Positions 9,760 through 19,190 of a stretch of 53,781 nt of DNA are shown here, piece by piece. Each line of letters opens with the position of its first letter. Within the stretch, counting starts at the first letter, position 1. This stretch comes from Flavobacteriaceae bacterium (GTDB lineage Bacteria; Bacteroidota; Bacteroidia; Flavobacteriales; Flavobacteriaceae): the NCBI GenBank assembly GCA_002716845.1, contig PBCE01000023.1, forward strand, positions 1-53,781. Direction: 5' to 3'. A program made the translations under genes and the position numbers. The notes under the pieces are model-generated. The model saw nothing but the letters and a program-made list of their open reading frames with translations, was not told the origin of the DNA and did not search any database.

Positions 9760-10304
9760 TAGGGTCTCAAAAGGGATATTTCCCCATTGGTTTTTATTTT
9801 TATTATTCTGGAAGGTAGGGCGCTACTTTCGATGCTATCTAATTTTACTACATGATCAACGCCCTCTACAATCTCTTTTGCTATATCAGAGAAACTTGTG
9901 GGGTGTTTTTCACCGCTCAGGTTCGCCGAAGTGGAGATTAGAGGTTTTCCAAAATCACGAATTAACGGGGTACAAAAATGATCATTTACAATTCTTATCG
10001 CCACAGTATTTTCTTGGGCTATAGCATTATGAGCAATTCCCTTTGGAGCATTAAAGATTAAGGTAGTGGGTCTGGAATCCTGGATATACTTGTGAAGATC
10101 TTCGGGTATTTCACTGATGAATTTCTTAAGCATATTCTCATCGGACACCATGCAAACCATCGCTTTACTATCGGGTCTTTTTTTTAATTTATAAACTTTA
10201 TTAACGGCATCAGGATTTGTGGCGTCGCATAGTATGCCCCAGATGGTATCGGTGGGAGCAAGGATCAACTGACCCGCATCTAACAAGTGAAGGATTTTTT
10301 CCAT
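9759..10304 (-). CDS. L-threonylcarbamoyladenylate synthase (TsaC/Sua5/YciO family)
   Basis: LILAPTDTIWGILCDATNPDAVNKVYKLKKRPDSKAM, PLISTSANLSGE. Confidence 0.88.
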   Translation of the reverse strand: MEKILHLLDAGQLILAPTDTIWGILCDATNPDAVNKVYKLKKRPDSKAMVCMVSDENMLKKFISEIPEDLHKYIQDSRPTTLIFNAPKGIAHNAIAQENTVAIRIVNDHFCTPLIRDFGKPLISTSANLSGEKHPTSFSDIAKEIVEGVDHVVKLDSIESSALPSRIIKIKTNGEISLLRP

Positions 10305-10345
10305 TTACATTACAAAAATAAGGCTTTATCTCAGCCTTTTCAATA

Positions 10346-11257
10346 TTAAATGTCCGCAGAAAAAAACATTTGATGCCAAAAAGGTTTTAATTTTTTTAGA
10401 ATTGCCTTTTTTGATTTACAGAAAGCTCCCAATAACGTTAATTCAATGATTTTTTGGATCATCAACCACCGATGGGCCAAATTTCTTTTCTTTCCGACAA
10501 AATTTTTTTCAATGTATTTGTGATGTGACTTTATAACTTCTGCTTTGGTTAATATTTTTGTTTCATTATCTCCTCTAGAAGAAACCCCATGGTAGTGAAG
10601 GCACTCCCAGTTGTTAAGTAAAATTCTACTCAATCCTATATCAGCAGCCCTTTTACACAGGTCAACATCTTCAAAATACATCCAAAAATTCTCATCCCAT
10701 CCTCCCAATAATTCAAAATGCTCTTTTCTTAACAATACAAATGAACCAGAGATCCAATGGGGAAAACTAATTTTATTTGATGAGAGGACTTTTTTTGTTT
10801 GGTCGGGGAGGAGCAGAAACCTTTGGAGGGATCTGACCAACCCATTACTGTTCCATGCATTGGGAAAAATTCCATAAGGGTGGGTGTTATTTCCTTTTTC
10901 GTCCGTTTGTTTGATGGTGATCAAATGAAAATCGGGGTGTTGATCGCAATAAGAAATCAGGGGTGGCAAACAGTCTCTTTGCAGCCGGGTGTCTGGATTT
11001 AAAAACAACATCCACTGGGTGCTTACTTTTTCAGCTCCTTCATTACAGCCGGCTGCGAAACCAGCGTTGATATCGTTTTCTACCCACTCTACCCAGGGGA
11101 ATTTTTCAATAAAACGATCCAATATATTATCGTCAGAGTTGTTGTCCACTACGATAACTTTTTTGGTTTTTTGCCTTTCAGGTTGGAGACTATGCAGACA
11201 GTTCTCAAGTTTTGACCAGGAACGGTAGTTAACGATAACAATACTTAAATCGAGCAT
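10346..11257 (-). CDS. Glycosyltransferase family 2
   Basis: LDLSIVIVNYRSWSKLENCLHSL, VVDNNSDDN, NPDTRL, SGSFVLLRKEHFELLGGWDENFWMYFEDVDLCKRA. Confidence 0.92.
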   Translation of the reverse strand: MLDLSIVIVNYRSWSKLENCLHSLQPERQKTKKVIVVDNNSDDNILDRFIEKFPWVEWVENDINAGFAAGCNEGAEKVSTQWMLFLNPDTRLQRDCLPPLISYCDQHPDFHLITIKQTDEKGNNTHPYGIFPNAWNSNGLVRSLQRFLLLPDQTKKVLSSNKISFPHWISGSFVLLRKEHFELLGGWDENFWMYFEDVDLCKRAADIGLSRILLNNWECLHYHGVSSRGDNETKILTKAEVIKSHHKYIEKNFVGKKRNLAHRWLMIQKIIELTLLGAFCKSKKAILKKLKPFWHQMFFSADI

Positions 11258-11270
11258 GGTTTCAGATGAA

Positions 11271-12077
11271 CTAAACAGCTACATCATGTTCTCTTAATGC
11301 ATTATTTAAAGATGTCTTTTTATCTGTACTTTCTTTTCTTTGCCCAATGATCAAAGCACAGGGAACTTGGTAATCACCAGAAGGAAAGCTTTTGGTATAA
11401 CTTCCTGGAATAACGACTGAGCGCTCTGGAACTTCACCGCTATACTCTACTGGGCTTGATCCTGAGACATCAATGACTTTTGTTGAGGCCGTAATCACCA
11501 CATTAGCGCCTAGCACAGCTTCTTTTCCGATCCGAGCTCCTTCCACCACAATACATCTAGAACCTACAAAAGCATTGTCTTCTACAATAACAGGAGCAGC
11601 TTGAAGGGGCTCCAGCACACCGCCGATACCTACACCACCACTCAGGTGAACGTTTTTACCAATTTGTGCACAACTGCCTACAGTGGCCCAAGTATCTACC
11701 ATGGTTCCAGTATCAACATAAGCACCAATATTAATATAGCTGGGCATCATGATAACCCCTTTGGAGATGTAAGCGCCGTGACGTGCTATAGCGTTTGGTA
11801 CCACGCGAATCCCTTTTTCTTTATAGCTTCTTTTTAATGGCATTTTGTCGTGAAACTCCATGGGTCCTGCCTTTAACGTTTCCATTTTTTGAATGGGGAA
11901 ATAGAGCACTACTGCTTTTTTTACCCATTCGTTTACCTGCCATCCCTCTTCCGTAGGACTTGCGACTCTCAATTCTCCCGAATCTAATTGATTGATTACC
12001 GCCCTAATGGTTTCCTGGGTTTCACTCTTTTCCAGCAGTGATCGATTCTCCCAAGCAGCTTCGATTATATTTTTCAT
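11271..12077 (-). CDS. dapD: 2,3,4,5-tetrahydropyridine-2,6-dicarboxylate N-succinyltransferase
   Basis: Hexapeptide-repeat protein with MPSYINIGAYVDTGTMVDTWATVGSCAQIGKNVHLSGGVGIGGVLEPLQAAPVIVEDN; likely start MKNIIEAAWENR at 12077 (ORF open to 12107). Confidence 0.94.
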   Translation of the reverse strand: MKNIIEAAWENRSLLEKSETQETIRAVINQLDSGELRVASPTEEGWQVNEWVKKAVVLYFPIQKMETLKAGPMEFHDKMPLKRSYKEKGIRVVPNAIARHGAYISKGVIMMPSYINIGAYVDTGTMVDTWATVGSCAQIGKNVHLSGGVGIGGVLEPLQAAPVIVEDNAFVGSRCIVVEGARIGKEAVLGANVVITASTKVIDVSGSSPVEYSGEVPERSVVIPGSYTKSFPSGDYQVPCALIIGQRKESTDKKTSLNNALREHDVAV

Positions 12078-12158
12078 GTTGATTTTTTTCAAAAATACTG
12101 AATTCACAACTTTTATACCTCATAATTTTGTTGTCAAAAAAAGTATATTTGTAAAAAC

Positions 12159-12584
12159 ATGGGGGTTTTAATTGGAATTGATTTCGGAAAAAAAAGAACG
12201 GGTTTGGCACATACAGATCCTGATCATATAATCGCCAGCGGTTTGACGACTGTAGCTACTGATTGGGCCATCGATTTCCTTCAAGATTACCACAAATCAA
12301 CTCCGGTCGAAAAATTTGTGGTGGGGCAACCCAAACAAAAGGATGGAAACTTTTCTCATGTGGAGAAAGATATCTTAATTTTTATAAAACATTTGGAAAC
12401 TTTTTTTCCAACAGTGTCAATTGTTCGACAAGATGAACGTTTTACCTCAAAAATGGCTTTTAACAGCTTACTAGAAACTGGAGCCAAAAAAAAGACCAGA
12501 AAAAATAAACAGATTGTTGACGAAATTAGTGCTACACTAATTTTACAATCCTATTTGTCATCAAATTCTAAACCACTGTTATGA
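12159..12584 (+). CDS. ruvX: Putative pre-16S rRNA nuclease / Holliday junction resolvase RuvX (YqgF)
   Basis: GIDFGKKRTGLAHTDP, VVGQPKQKDGN, RQDERFTS. Confidence 0.92.
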   Translation: MGVLIGIDFGKKRTGLAHTDPDHIIASGLTTVATDWAIDFLQDYHKSTPVEKFVVGQPKQKDGNFSHVEKDILIFIKHLETFFPTVSIVRQDERFTSKMAFNSLLETGAKKKTRKNKQIVDEISATLILQSYLSSNSKPLL

Positions 12585-13168
12585 TTTTACCCATTGTAGC
12601 CTACGGATGTCAAGTCCTCCGAACAAAAGCAACAGCGGTGGATCAGGATGATCCAGAATTAAAGAGTTTAATTTCAAATATGTGGGAAACCATGTATGAG
12701 GCTAATGGTGTTGGTCTTGCTGCCCCTCAGGTTGGTGTTTCTAGACGCCTGTTTGTCATTGATGCAGCTCCCTTTGCTCAAGACGAGGAGCTTAGTCCCG
12801 ATGAGACCAAAGTCTTAGAGGGATTTAAAAAAGTGTTTATCAATCCCATTATGGTAGAAGAGAAAGGATCGGAATGGGAATTTACTGAGGGATGTTTAAG
12901 CATCCCCAACATCCGTGAGGATATTTCCAGAAAAGCACAAATAACGATTCAGTTTTTAGACGAAAATTTTAATCAACAAACGCTCAGTTTAGATGGGTTA
13001 CCGGCTCGGGTTGTCCAACATGAGTACGATCACATTGAGGGGGTTTTATTTACTGATAAACTCTCACCACTGAAAAAAAGATTATTGAAGCGAAAGCTTA
13101 GCGACATTACTAAAGCCGATATAAAATCAGATTATAAAATGCGTTTTTCAAACAACAGAGTAAAATAA
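12581..13168 (+). CDS. def: Peptide deformylase
   Basis: GVGLAAPQVGV, EGCLSIP, QHEYDHIEGVLFTD. Confidence 0.97.
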   Translation: MILPIVAYGCQVLRTKATAVDQDDPELKSLISNMWETMYEANGVGLAAPQVGVSRRLFVIDAAPFAQDEELSPDETKVLEGFKKVFINPIMVEEKGSEWEFTEGCLSIPNIREDISRKAQITIQFLDENFNQQTLSLDGLPARVVQHEYDHIEGVLFTDKLSPLKKRLLKRKLSDITKADIKSDYKMRFSNNRVK

Positions 13169-13602
13169 TGAGTCACACCCTATTAGATAAGATTCTTACT
13201 ATTTCCGGGAAGCCCGGTTTGTTTAAAATAATGACCCAGACCCGAACTGGTGTCGTTGCCATTTCATTGAGCGATCAAAGTAAAGTACTGACCAATTTGG
13301 GGCAGCGGGTCAATGTATTGTCAGAGATTAGAATCTATGGAGTAAAAGATGAGGTAGCACTCGAAACAATATTTGAGAAGATCTATCGCTTGGAAAAGGG
13401 AAAGCAAGCTGGTGTTAAATCCAAAGCGCCCAAAGAAGAATTGGAATCCTATTTTTTTGAAGTCTTTCAGGACTATGACGAGGACCGTGTTTATGCGAGT
13501 GATATCAAAAAGATTGTACAATGGTACAATTTGTTGCTTGTAGCAGGATATTTAAAATATGATCTTGTCCCTCAAGAAGAAAAACCAGACAGCGGTTCAT
13601 AG
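13168..13602 (+). CDS. DUF5606 domain-containing protein
   Basis: Conserved small Bacteroidota protein following def; ILTISGKPGLFKIMTQTRTGVVAISL. Confidence 0.8.
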   Translation: MSHTLLDKILTISGKPGLFKIMTQTRTGVVAISLSDQSKVLTNLGQRVNVLSEIRIYGVKDEVALETIFEKIYRLEKGKQAGVKSKAPKEELESYFFEVFQDYDEDRVYASDIKKIVQWYNLLLVAGYLKYDLVPQEEKPDSGS

Positions 13603-13603
13603 G

Positions 13604-14380
13604 ATGGAATCAAGAAGAGCTGCCCTCGAGGCTTTCGAGCGATTACTCGTCATTATGGACGAACTCCGGGAAAAGTGTCCTTGGGACAGGAATCAAACCC
13701 TGGGATCCCTTCGTCATCTGACCATAGAAGAGACCTATGAACTGGGGGATGCCATCTTAGAAAACGACATGGATGAAATTAAAAAGGAATTAGGTGATCT
13801 GCTGCTCCATATTGTATTTTATTCCAAAATAGGGAGTGAAAAAAATGCTTTCGACATTGCTGATGTTGCCAATCACATTTCTGATAAATTAATTCACCGT
13901 CATCCCCACATTTACGGTGATGTAGACGTCGATAGTGCAGATCAAGTAGAAAAAAACTGGGAAGCCATAAAGCTCAAAGAGGGAAAAAAAAGTGTTTTAG
14001 AAGGTGTTCCAAAAGGCTTACCAGCATTGATAAAAGCCTATCGGTTACAAGAAAAGGTATCGGGGGTAGGTTTTGACTGGGAAAATACCGAGGCTGTTTT
14101 TGAAAAAGTTACCGAAGAGTTATCTGAGCTTAAGTCGGAAGTTGAGCAAAGTGATTCAGACAAAATTGAAGCTGAGTTTGGCGATTTGCTTTTTTCACTG
14201 ATTAATTACGCACGTTTTTTAAAAATCAATCCCGAGATTGCTTTAGAGCGGACAAACAAAAAGTTCATGGAGCGTTTTACTCATATTGAATCGAAAGCAT
14301 CTGAAGCAGGAAAAAAAATAAATGAACTTAGCCTTGCTGAGATGGAAGTATATTGGCAGCAGGCAAAATCTAAAAATTGA
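13604..14380 (+). CDS. mazG: Nucleoside triphosphate pyrophosphohydrolase MazG
   Basis: LREKCPWDRNQTLGSLRHLTIEETYELGDAI, ELGDLLLHIVFYSKIG, HRHPHIYGDV; likely start at 13604 within the longer ORF. Confidence 0.95.
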   Translation: MESRRAALEAFERLLVIMDELREKCPWDRNQTLGSLRHLTIEETYELGDAILENDMDEIKKELGDLLLHIVFYSKIGSEKNAFDIADVANHISDKLIHRHPHIYGDVDVDSADQVEKNWEAIKLKEGKKSVLEGVPKGLPALIKAYRLQEKVSGVGFDWENTEAVFEKVTEELSELKSEVEQSDSDKIEAEFGDLLFSLINYARFLKINPEIALERTNKKFMERFTHIESKASEAGKKINELSLAEMEVYWQQAKSKN

Positions 14381-14381
14381 A

Positions 14382-16364
14382 TTATTCTTCGGAGGTATTT
14401 TCTTTCTCTGATTGCGTTTCGTTTTCCTCTAATGAGATTGCTTCTCTGGCTTCTATCTCTCTTTTAAATTTTCTCAGCCCTACCAATTTTTCTTTGTGAT
14501 TGTCTATCTCGGCATTTAGATTATTTAATCGAGAAGTAACGTCTTGAAAAAGGGGATTGTCATTGCTGGTATTGGAAAAGTAGTCTAAATTATTTTCCAG
14601 TTGTCTAGTTTCGGAACGTAGTTCCTCAATTGCTTTTTTAATGTTTTGAATTTCTCTTGACAATTCAATGTCATCATTTTTAAGCATGAAAAAGCTAACG
14701 TAGTTTTGTGCTTCATTCTTCAAGCTTTTTTCCATTTCAGCAGCGTCAATTAAGGAAATAAATTTCTTTTTAAATGATTCAATGTTTTTGGTGTTGGTAT
14801 CGCCAGATACCTTGCCTAGAAGATTGTATTTCTCCCAAATACCATCAAAAAAAGATTTAAAGGCCTCTTTCTCATGGGGTATTTCTATTTTTTCAATCCC
14901 TTTGATGAATTTATCTTTCTTTTTTAGTGACTTTTCCTCTTCCTTGTTAATTTTCTCATAGCCCGACTTTAGCCTTTCAAAAAAGAGGTTGCACAATGAG
15001 CGAAACTCCTCCCAAAGTTCATTAGAGAATTTTCGGGGTACAAAACCAATTTCTTTCCAATCTTTCTGAATGTTCTTCATTCTGTTGGTGAAACTGTCCC
15101 AATCGTCACTTTCGAGAATTTCTTTAACTTCATTAATCAATCCTTTTTTGAGATTAATGTTATTTTTTTGATCTGCTTTGTGGGATTTATAGAACTTATT
15201 TTTTTCTCGATTGATTTCACGACACAATTCTCTGAAGGAAGCCCATGAAGATTTGCTGTGATTTTTTGGCACCTGCCCAATGGACTGGAACTCTATTCTT
15301 TTTTTATTGAATAAATCAATTCTTTTCCGCCATTCATTATGGTTTTTTGGTGGATTTTTTTTGATGTCCATCAATTGTTCCATTATGGTATTTTTTTGCT
15401 TAAGGTTATCCTCAAGAATATTGTCATATTCTTTGTCAAACTCCTGACGCCTGTTGTGTATTAATTGGCTGGCGGCCTGAAATCTAGTCCACAATTCTTC
15501 ACGATGTTCTTTTGCTACTGGACCTAAATCATTTTTCCAGAGTCTGTGAAAAATATTAAGATCTCGAGAGGCTTTAAGTACATCTGGAATTTCTGCCAGA
15601 GCTTCTGCCTGCTTTATTATTTTTATTTTTTCTTCGTAATTGTGTTTGAAATCTAAATCGCGGAGTTCGCGATTCAGGTGAAGAAAATCGTAGAATATCT
15701 CGGAATGATGCTTGTAGGTCTGCCAAATATTATTGCTTTGGGGTCTGGGTACTGGACCAGTTTTATGCCAACTCTCTTGAAGATTTTTGAATTTTCGGTA
15801 TATGGTATTAATGTTTTCATCCATACCGATTAGTTCCTTTATACCTTCAATAATTTCTTGCTTTCTGTCCAGATTTAGTTTTTGACTTTGCTCTCTTTCC
15901 TGATAAAAAGTTCTTTTGTTTTTTTTGTGTTCGCGAACTATCTGATCAAAGTCATTTTTATAGTTGGGTCTAAAATAGAAATCAATTTCGTTGCCACCTT
16001 CGTTAATAAAGGCTTCTTTTTTTTCTTGTATTTCTACTTTAAATTTTGAATTGAAAGTATTGGTGATTTCCTGAATATTTTTTCCTTGAGTATACCAATT
16101 TTGGGCTTTGACTCTATTGTTGAGCTCCTCGAGAAGTTCGGTGAAATCCAGCTTACTTAAATCAATAGATTCCTCCACCTTAGAATCCTTTTCTGAGGAT
16201 TGCTTTTTTTCATCATCTTCTGTTCCAGTAACGTCTTCTAATGAGGGGTTCTCATTAGTTGGACCATTATCTTCGGAGGCACCTTCAGGTAGGGGAGTTG
16301 GTTCTAACAATTCTTCCTTTTTTTCTTCCTGAGGATCATTGGCTTTTTCTTTTTTAGTGGCCAT
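14382..16364 (-). CDS. DUF349 domain-containing protein
   Basis: Repeated W..IG.VP.....W..F/Y motifs (ESWHKTGPVPRPQSNNIWQTY, EFQSIGQVPKNHSKSSWASF, KDWKEIGFVPRKFSNELWEEF); likely start MATKKEK at 16364, ORF open to 16403. Confidence 0.88.
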   Translation of the reverse strand: MATKKEKANDPQEEKKEELLEPTPLPEGASEDNGPTNENPSLEDVTGTEDDEKKQSSEKDSKVEESIDLSKLDFTELLEELNNRVKAQNWYTQGKNIQEITNTFNSKFKVEIQEKKEAFINEGGNEIDFYFRPNYKNDFDQIVREHKKNKRTFYQEREQSQKLNLDRKQEIIEGIKELIGMDENINTIYRKFKNLQESWHKTGPVPRPQSNNIWQTYKHHSEIFYDFLHLNRELRDLDFKHNYEEKIKIIKQAEALAEIPDVLKASRDLNIFHRLWKNDLGPVAKEHREELWTRFQAASQLIHNRRQEFDKEYDNILEDNLKQKNTIMEQLMDIKKNPPKNHNEWRKRIDLFNKKRIEFQSIGQVPKNHSKSSWASFRELCREINREKNKFYKSHKADQKNNINLKKGLINEVKEILESDDWDSFTNRMKNIQKDWKEIGFVPRKFSNELWEEFRSLCNLFFERLKSGYEKINKEEEKSLKKKDKFIKGIEKIEIPHEKEAFKSFFDGIWEKYNLLGKVSGDTNTKNIESFKKKFISLIDAAEMEKSLKNEAQNYVSFFMLKNDDIELSREIQNIKKAIEELRSETRQLENNLDYFSNTSNDNPLFQDVTSRLNNLNAEIDNHKEKLVGLRKFKREIEAREAISLEENETQSEKENTSEE

Positions 16365-16420
16365 ATCAGGTATTTTAGTACTTAAAATTACAATAAAGTA
16401 CAAAAAAAAAGAATGCCAGG

Positions 16421-17173
16421 CTATCTATTCCATATTTCCCAAGATTTTTCTGCTTGGTACTCTAACATTTTAAGCCCGTTTGAAGTTTTACATCCTCTGA
16501 TCTTTCCTTCTTTTAAAAACTGGGTTTCTAGTGGATTATAGATAAGGTCATATAGAACATGATTTTTGCCCAAGCCCTCATAGGGTAGCGCTGGAGCTAT
16601 TTCAATATCAGGAAATGTTCCTACTGGAGAGGCGTTAACAATGAGTAAATGTTGAAGAAGTAGAGAGGCATCTACTGCTTTATAATTAATTGTGTTGTCT
16701 CCTTCACTTCTTGATACAAATGAGAAATCTATATTAAGTTTGTCAAATACATAAGCAATGGCTGAAGAGGCACCCCCTGTTCCTAAGATAAGCGCCTTTT
16801 CTGGTGGGTCAGGAACCAATTCTAACAAAGATTTTTCAAATCCAAAAACATCCGTATTGTGACCAATAATACTTCCATCATTTTCGAACTTAATAGTATT
16901 TACGGCATTCATTTTAGCTGCAGCAGGAGAGAGGTTGTCCAAAAAAGGGATTATTTCCCTTTTGAATGGAGTGGTGACATTGAGTCCAAAAACACTAGGT
17001 GTTTCAAGAACCTTTTTGACTTCATTTATATGATTTAAATCAAAATTTTCGTAGCTACAATCGGGTAAATTTTCATTTTCAAATTTTTCTTTGAAAAATC
17101 CCCTTGAGAAAGAATATTCAATGTTCTTTCCGATCAGTCCATAACCTCGTAAATTATTTTTTTTGGACTCCAT
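16421..17173 (-). CDS. aroE: Shikimate dehydrogenase
   Basis: YGLIGKNIEYSFSRGFF, GLNVTTPFKREIIPFLD, ALILGTGGASSAIAY, NGLKMLEYQAEKSWEIW. Confidence 0.93.
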   Translation of the reverse strand: MESKKNNLRGYGLIGKNIEYSFSRGFFKEKFENENLPDCSYENFDLNHINEVKKVLETPSVFGLNVTTPFKREIIPFLDNLSPAAAKMNAVNTIKFENDGSIIGHNTDVFGFEKSLLELVPDPPEKALILGTGGASSAIAYVFDKLNIDFSFVSRSEGDNTINYKAVDASLLLQHLLIVNASPVGTFPDIEIAPALPYEGLGKNHVLYDLIYNPLETQFLKEGKIRGCKTSNGLKMLEYQAEKSWEIWNR

Positions 17174-18167
17174 ATCTTTCTAATAAAGTGACGATTAATA
17201 TGCCTAAAATTATAAATAATGAGATGAAGCAAAATTGGGAATCCAAAAAATCAGGTAAATAATATTCATAATCAGCAACGATTGGGCTTCCAACGACATT
17301 TAATTCAATTGTACCCAACGCATTTTTTTGGTATACCTCATTTCTCCAAGGCCAAATCACTCCTAACGATCCCGCTATAAAACCGATAATGGAAGCTAGT
17401 GTGACTTGTTTGAAGTTTTTTAATACAAAACTCAGAAGATTTGAAAACAGTACCAAGCCCGCTATGGACCCTAAGGTAAACACCGCGGAAATTTGGAGTA
17501 ATTTCATTCTGTTTGGGTCGTTAATGAACTCATAATTTAACTGCATTAAATCTTTTATTGAAAAGTATATAGCATTTACAGCGTCAACCAATAAAAGGGT
17601 GTAGTTACCTAAGAGCAACAATAGAAATGAGCCCGAAAGACCTGGTAGTGTCATTCCAGAAACGCTGATGATACCACAAAAAAGTACAAACCACAAAGCA
17701 TCATTTTCTGAACTGGGTTTTGAAAACATAATCAGAAGTCCTGCAGACAGCCCCAAGAAAAAGAAAACCAAATTTTTAAGATTCCACTTTTCTACCTGAA
17801 AGAAAACGAAATATAACGATGCGAGGATCATTCCAAAGAAAACTCCCATAACCTGCATTTCGAAATTTTTGATAAAATAATCTAAAATTAGAGAAACACT
17901 AAAATAGCTGATGATCACACCTAAAAACAACAACAGTAGGAAGCGACCGTTGGTATAACGATAAAATGCTCCCCACCCCCTGCGAAAGAGAATGAAAAAA
18001 GCTTTTGGGTTGATTTTTTGCAAGGAATAGATGAGTTCTTCGTAAAAACCAGCAACAAAGGCCACAATACCCCCAGATACTCCTGGAACCTTATTAGCTG
18101 CACCCATGGCAACTCCTTTTAAGATTAGAATTAATGCAGTCCTAATAGTTGAATTTTTCTGACTCAA
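17154..18167 (-). CDS. DUF368 domain-containing membrane protein (candidate polyprenyl-phosphate transporter), copy 2
   Basis: LKGVAMGAANKVPGVSGGIVAFVAGFYEELIYS, SGMTLPGLSGSFLLLLLGNYTLLL; polytopic. Confidence 0.88.
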   Translation of the reverse strand: MSQKNSTIRTALILILKGVAMGAANKVPGVSGGIVAFVAGFYEELIYSLQKINPKAFFILFRRGWGAFYRYTNGRFLLLLFLGVIISYFSVSLILDYFIKNFEMQVMGVFFGMILASLYFVFFQVEKWNLKNLVFFFLGLSAGLLIMFSKPSSENDALWFVLFCGIISVSGMTLPGLSGSFLLLLLGNYTLLLVDAVNAIYFSIKDLMQLNYEFINDPNRMKLLQISAVFTLGSIAGLVLFSNLLSFVLKNFKQVTLASIIGFIAGSLGVIWPWRNEVYQKNALGTIELNVVGSPIVADYEYYLPDFLDSQFCFISLFIILGILIVTLLERYGVQKK

Positions 18168-19123
18168 ACCCCAGTATTAATTTGTTTTTTTCGTTCAAGG
18201 ATCCCTGCCATTCCTAGACCGATCGCAAAAAATATAACAGCAAAAACCAACTGAGGATGTTCAGGGTATTCTATCGGTGATACCGGTTTTAACCGAATGA
18301 TAGATTCTCCATTTATGATATACTCCGACTCTTTTTGCCATGGCCAAATTTTGTGTAATGCACCCACCATTAAGCCGATTAATACGGCCATTGTTTTGTC
18401 GTGCTCCTTATCGAATAACCACTTTAAAATTGAAGCAAAGATTCTCAATCCCAATATAATTCCCAAGACAAAAACAGCAAGCTGTTTGGAAGTAGGAATT
18501 AAAAGTTGAATTTCAAATGAAGTAAGTCCAGTGACGACATCTTTTACCAGTCCGATAATGGTGGTATAAGCTCCCATGATCAAGAGGATGTAGGCTCCCG
18601 AGATCCCTGGGAGAATCATTGCGATGATTCCAAAAAATCCACAGATAAATAGGTAAAAAAGACTAATATCCCCTTGGTTTGGGGTCATTTGAGTGATCAT
18701 AAAAGAAAGCGCGGTACTGGCAAGCATGAGTACAATGTCCATTCTACTCCAAGCTTTCAAAGTATTTTTAAGAAGAAAAATACTGGCCAGTAACAAGCCG
18801 AAAAAAAAGGACCAAAGAGGGATGGGATGATGGGTAACCAGCCAATCAATGAGAAAAGAAAAACAAAAAACAGCGGTTATAATACCGATAAAAAGTATGC
18901 TGAGAAAATTTCCATTTATTTTTTTCCAAAAAACAATGAATCCTTCCGTTTTTAAACTTCTAAGATTTTTTAGATTTATGGAGTTGATGGACAGAATGAG
19001 TTCCTCATATACCCCAAGGATAAGTGCAATTGTTCCACCTGAGACGCCGGGCATCAGGTCAGCGGTTCCCATTGCTAAACCTTTATAAAATAACGTTATA
19101 TTTTTTGAGAATAAATTTTTCAA
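18164..19123 (-). CDS. DUF368 domain-containing membrane protein (candidate polyprenyl-phosphate transporter), copy 1
   Basis: YKGLAMGTADLMPGVSGGTIALILGVYEELILS, AMILPGISGAYILLIMGAYTTI; polytopic. Confidence 0.9.
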   Translation of the reverse strand: MKNLFSKNITLFYKGLAMGTADLMPGVSGGTIALILGVYEELILSINSINLKNLRSLKTEGFIVFWKKINGNFLSILFIGIITAVFCFSFLIDWLVTHHPIPLWSFFFGLLLASIFLLKNTLKAWSRMDIVLMLASTALSFMITQMTPNQGDISLFYLFICGFFGIIAMILPGISGAYILLIMGAYTTIIGLVKDVVTGLTSFEIQLLIPTSKQLAVFVLGIILGLRIFASILKWLFDKEHDKTMAVLIGLMVGALHKIWPWQKESEYIINGESIIRLKPVSPIEYPEHPQLVFAVIFFAIGLGMAGILERKKQINTGV

Positions 19124-19190
19124 GGGTTAAAATTTAACACAATATAGAGCGAAAATGCGAGTTTTTCGGCTCCATAGCCCAGAGGATACT

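Noticed and set aside
12121-12158. Leaderless promoter for ruvX based on TATATTTG at 12144-12151
   Set aside because: The -7 element matches well but no convincing -33 element at proper spacing; left out of the feature list.
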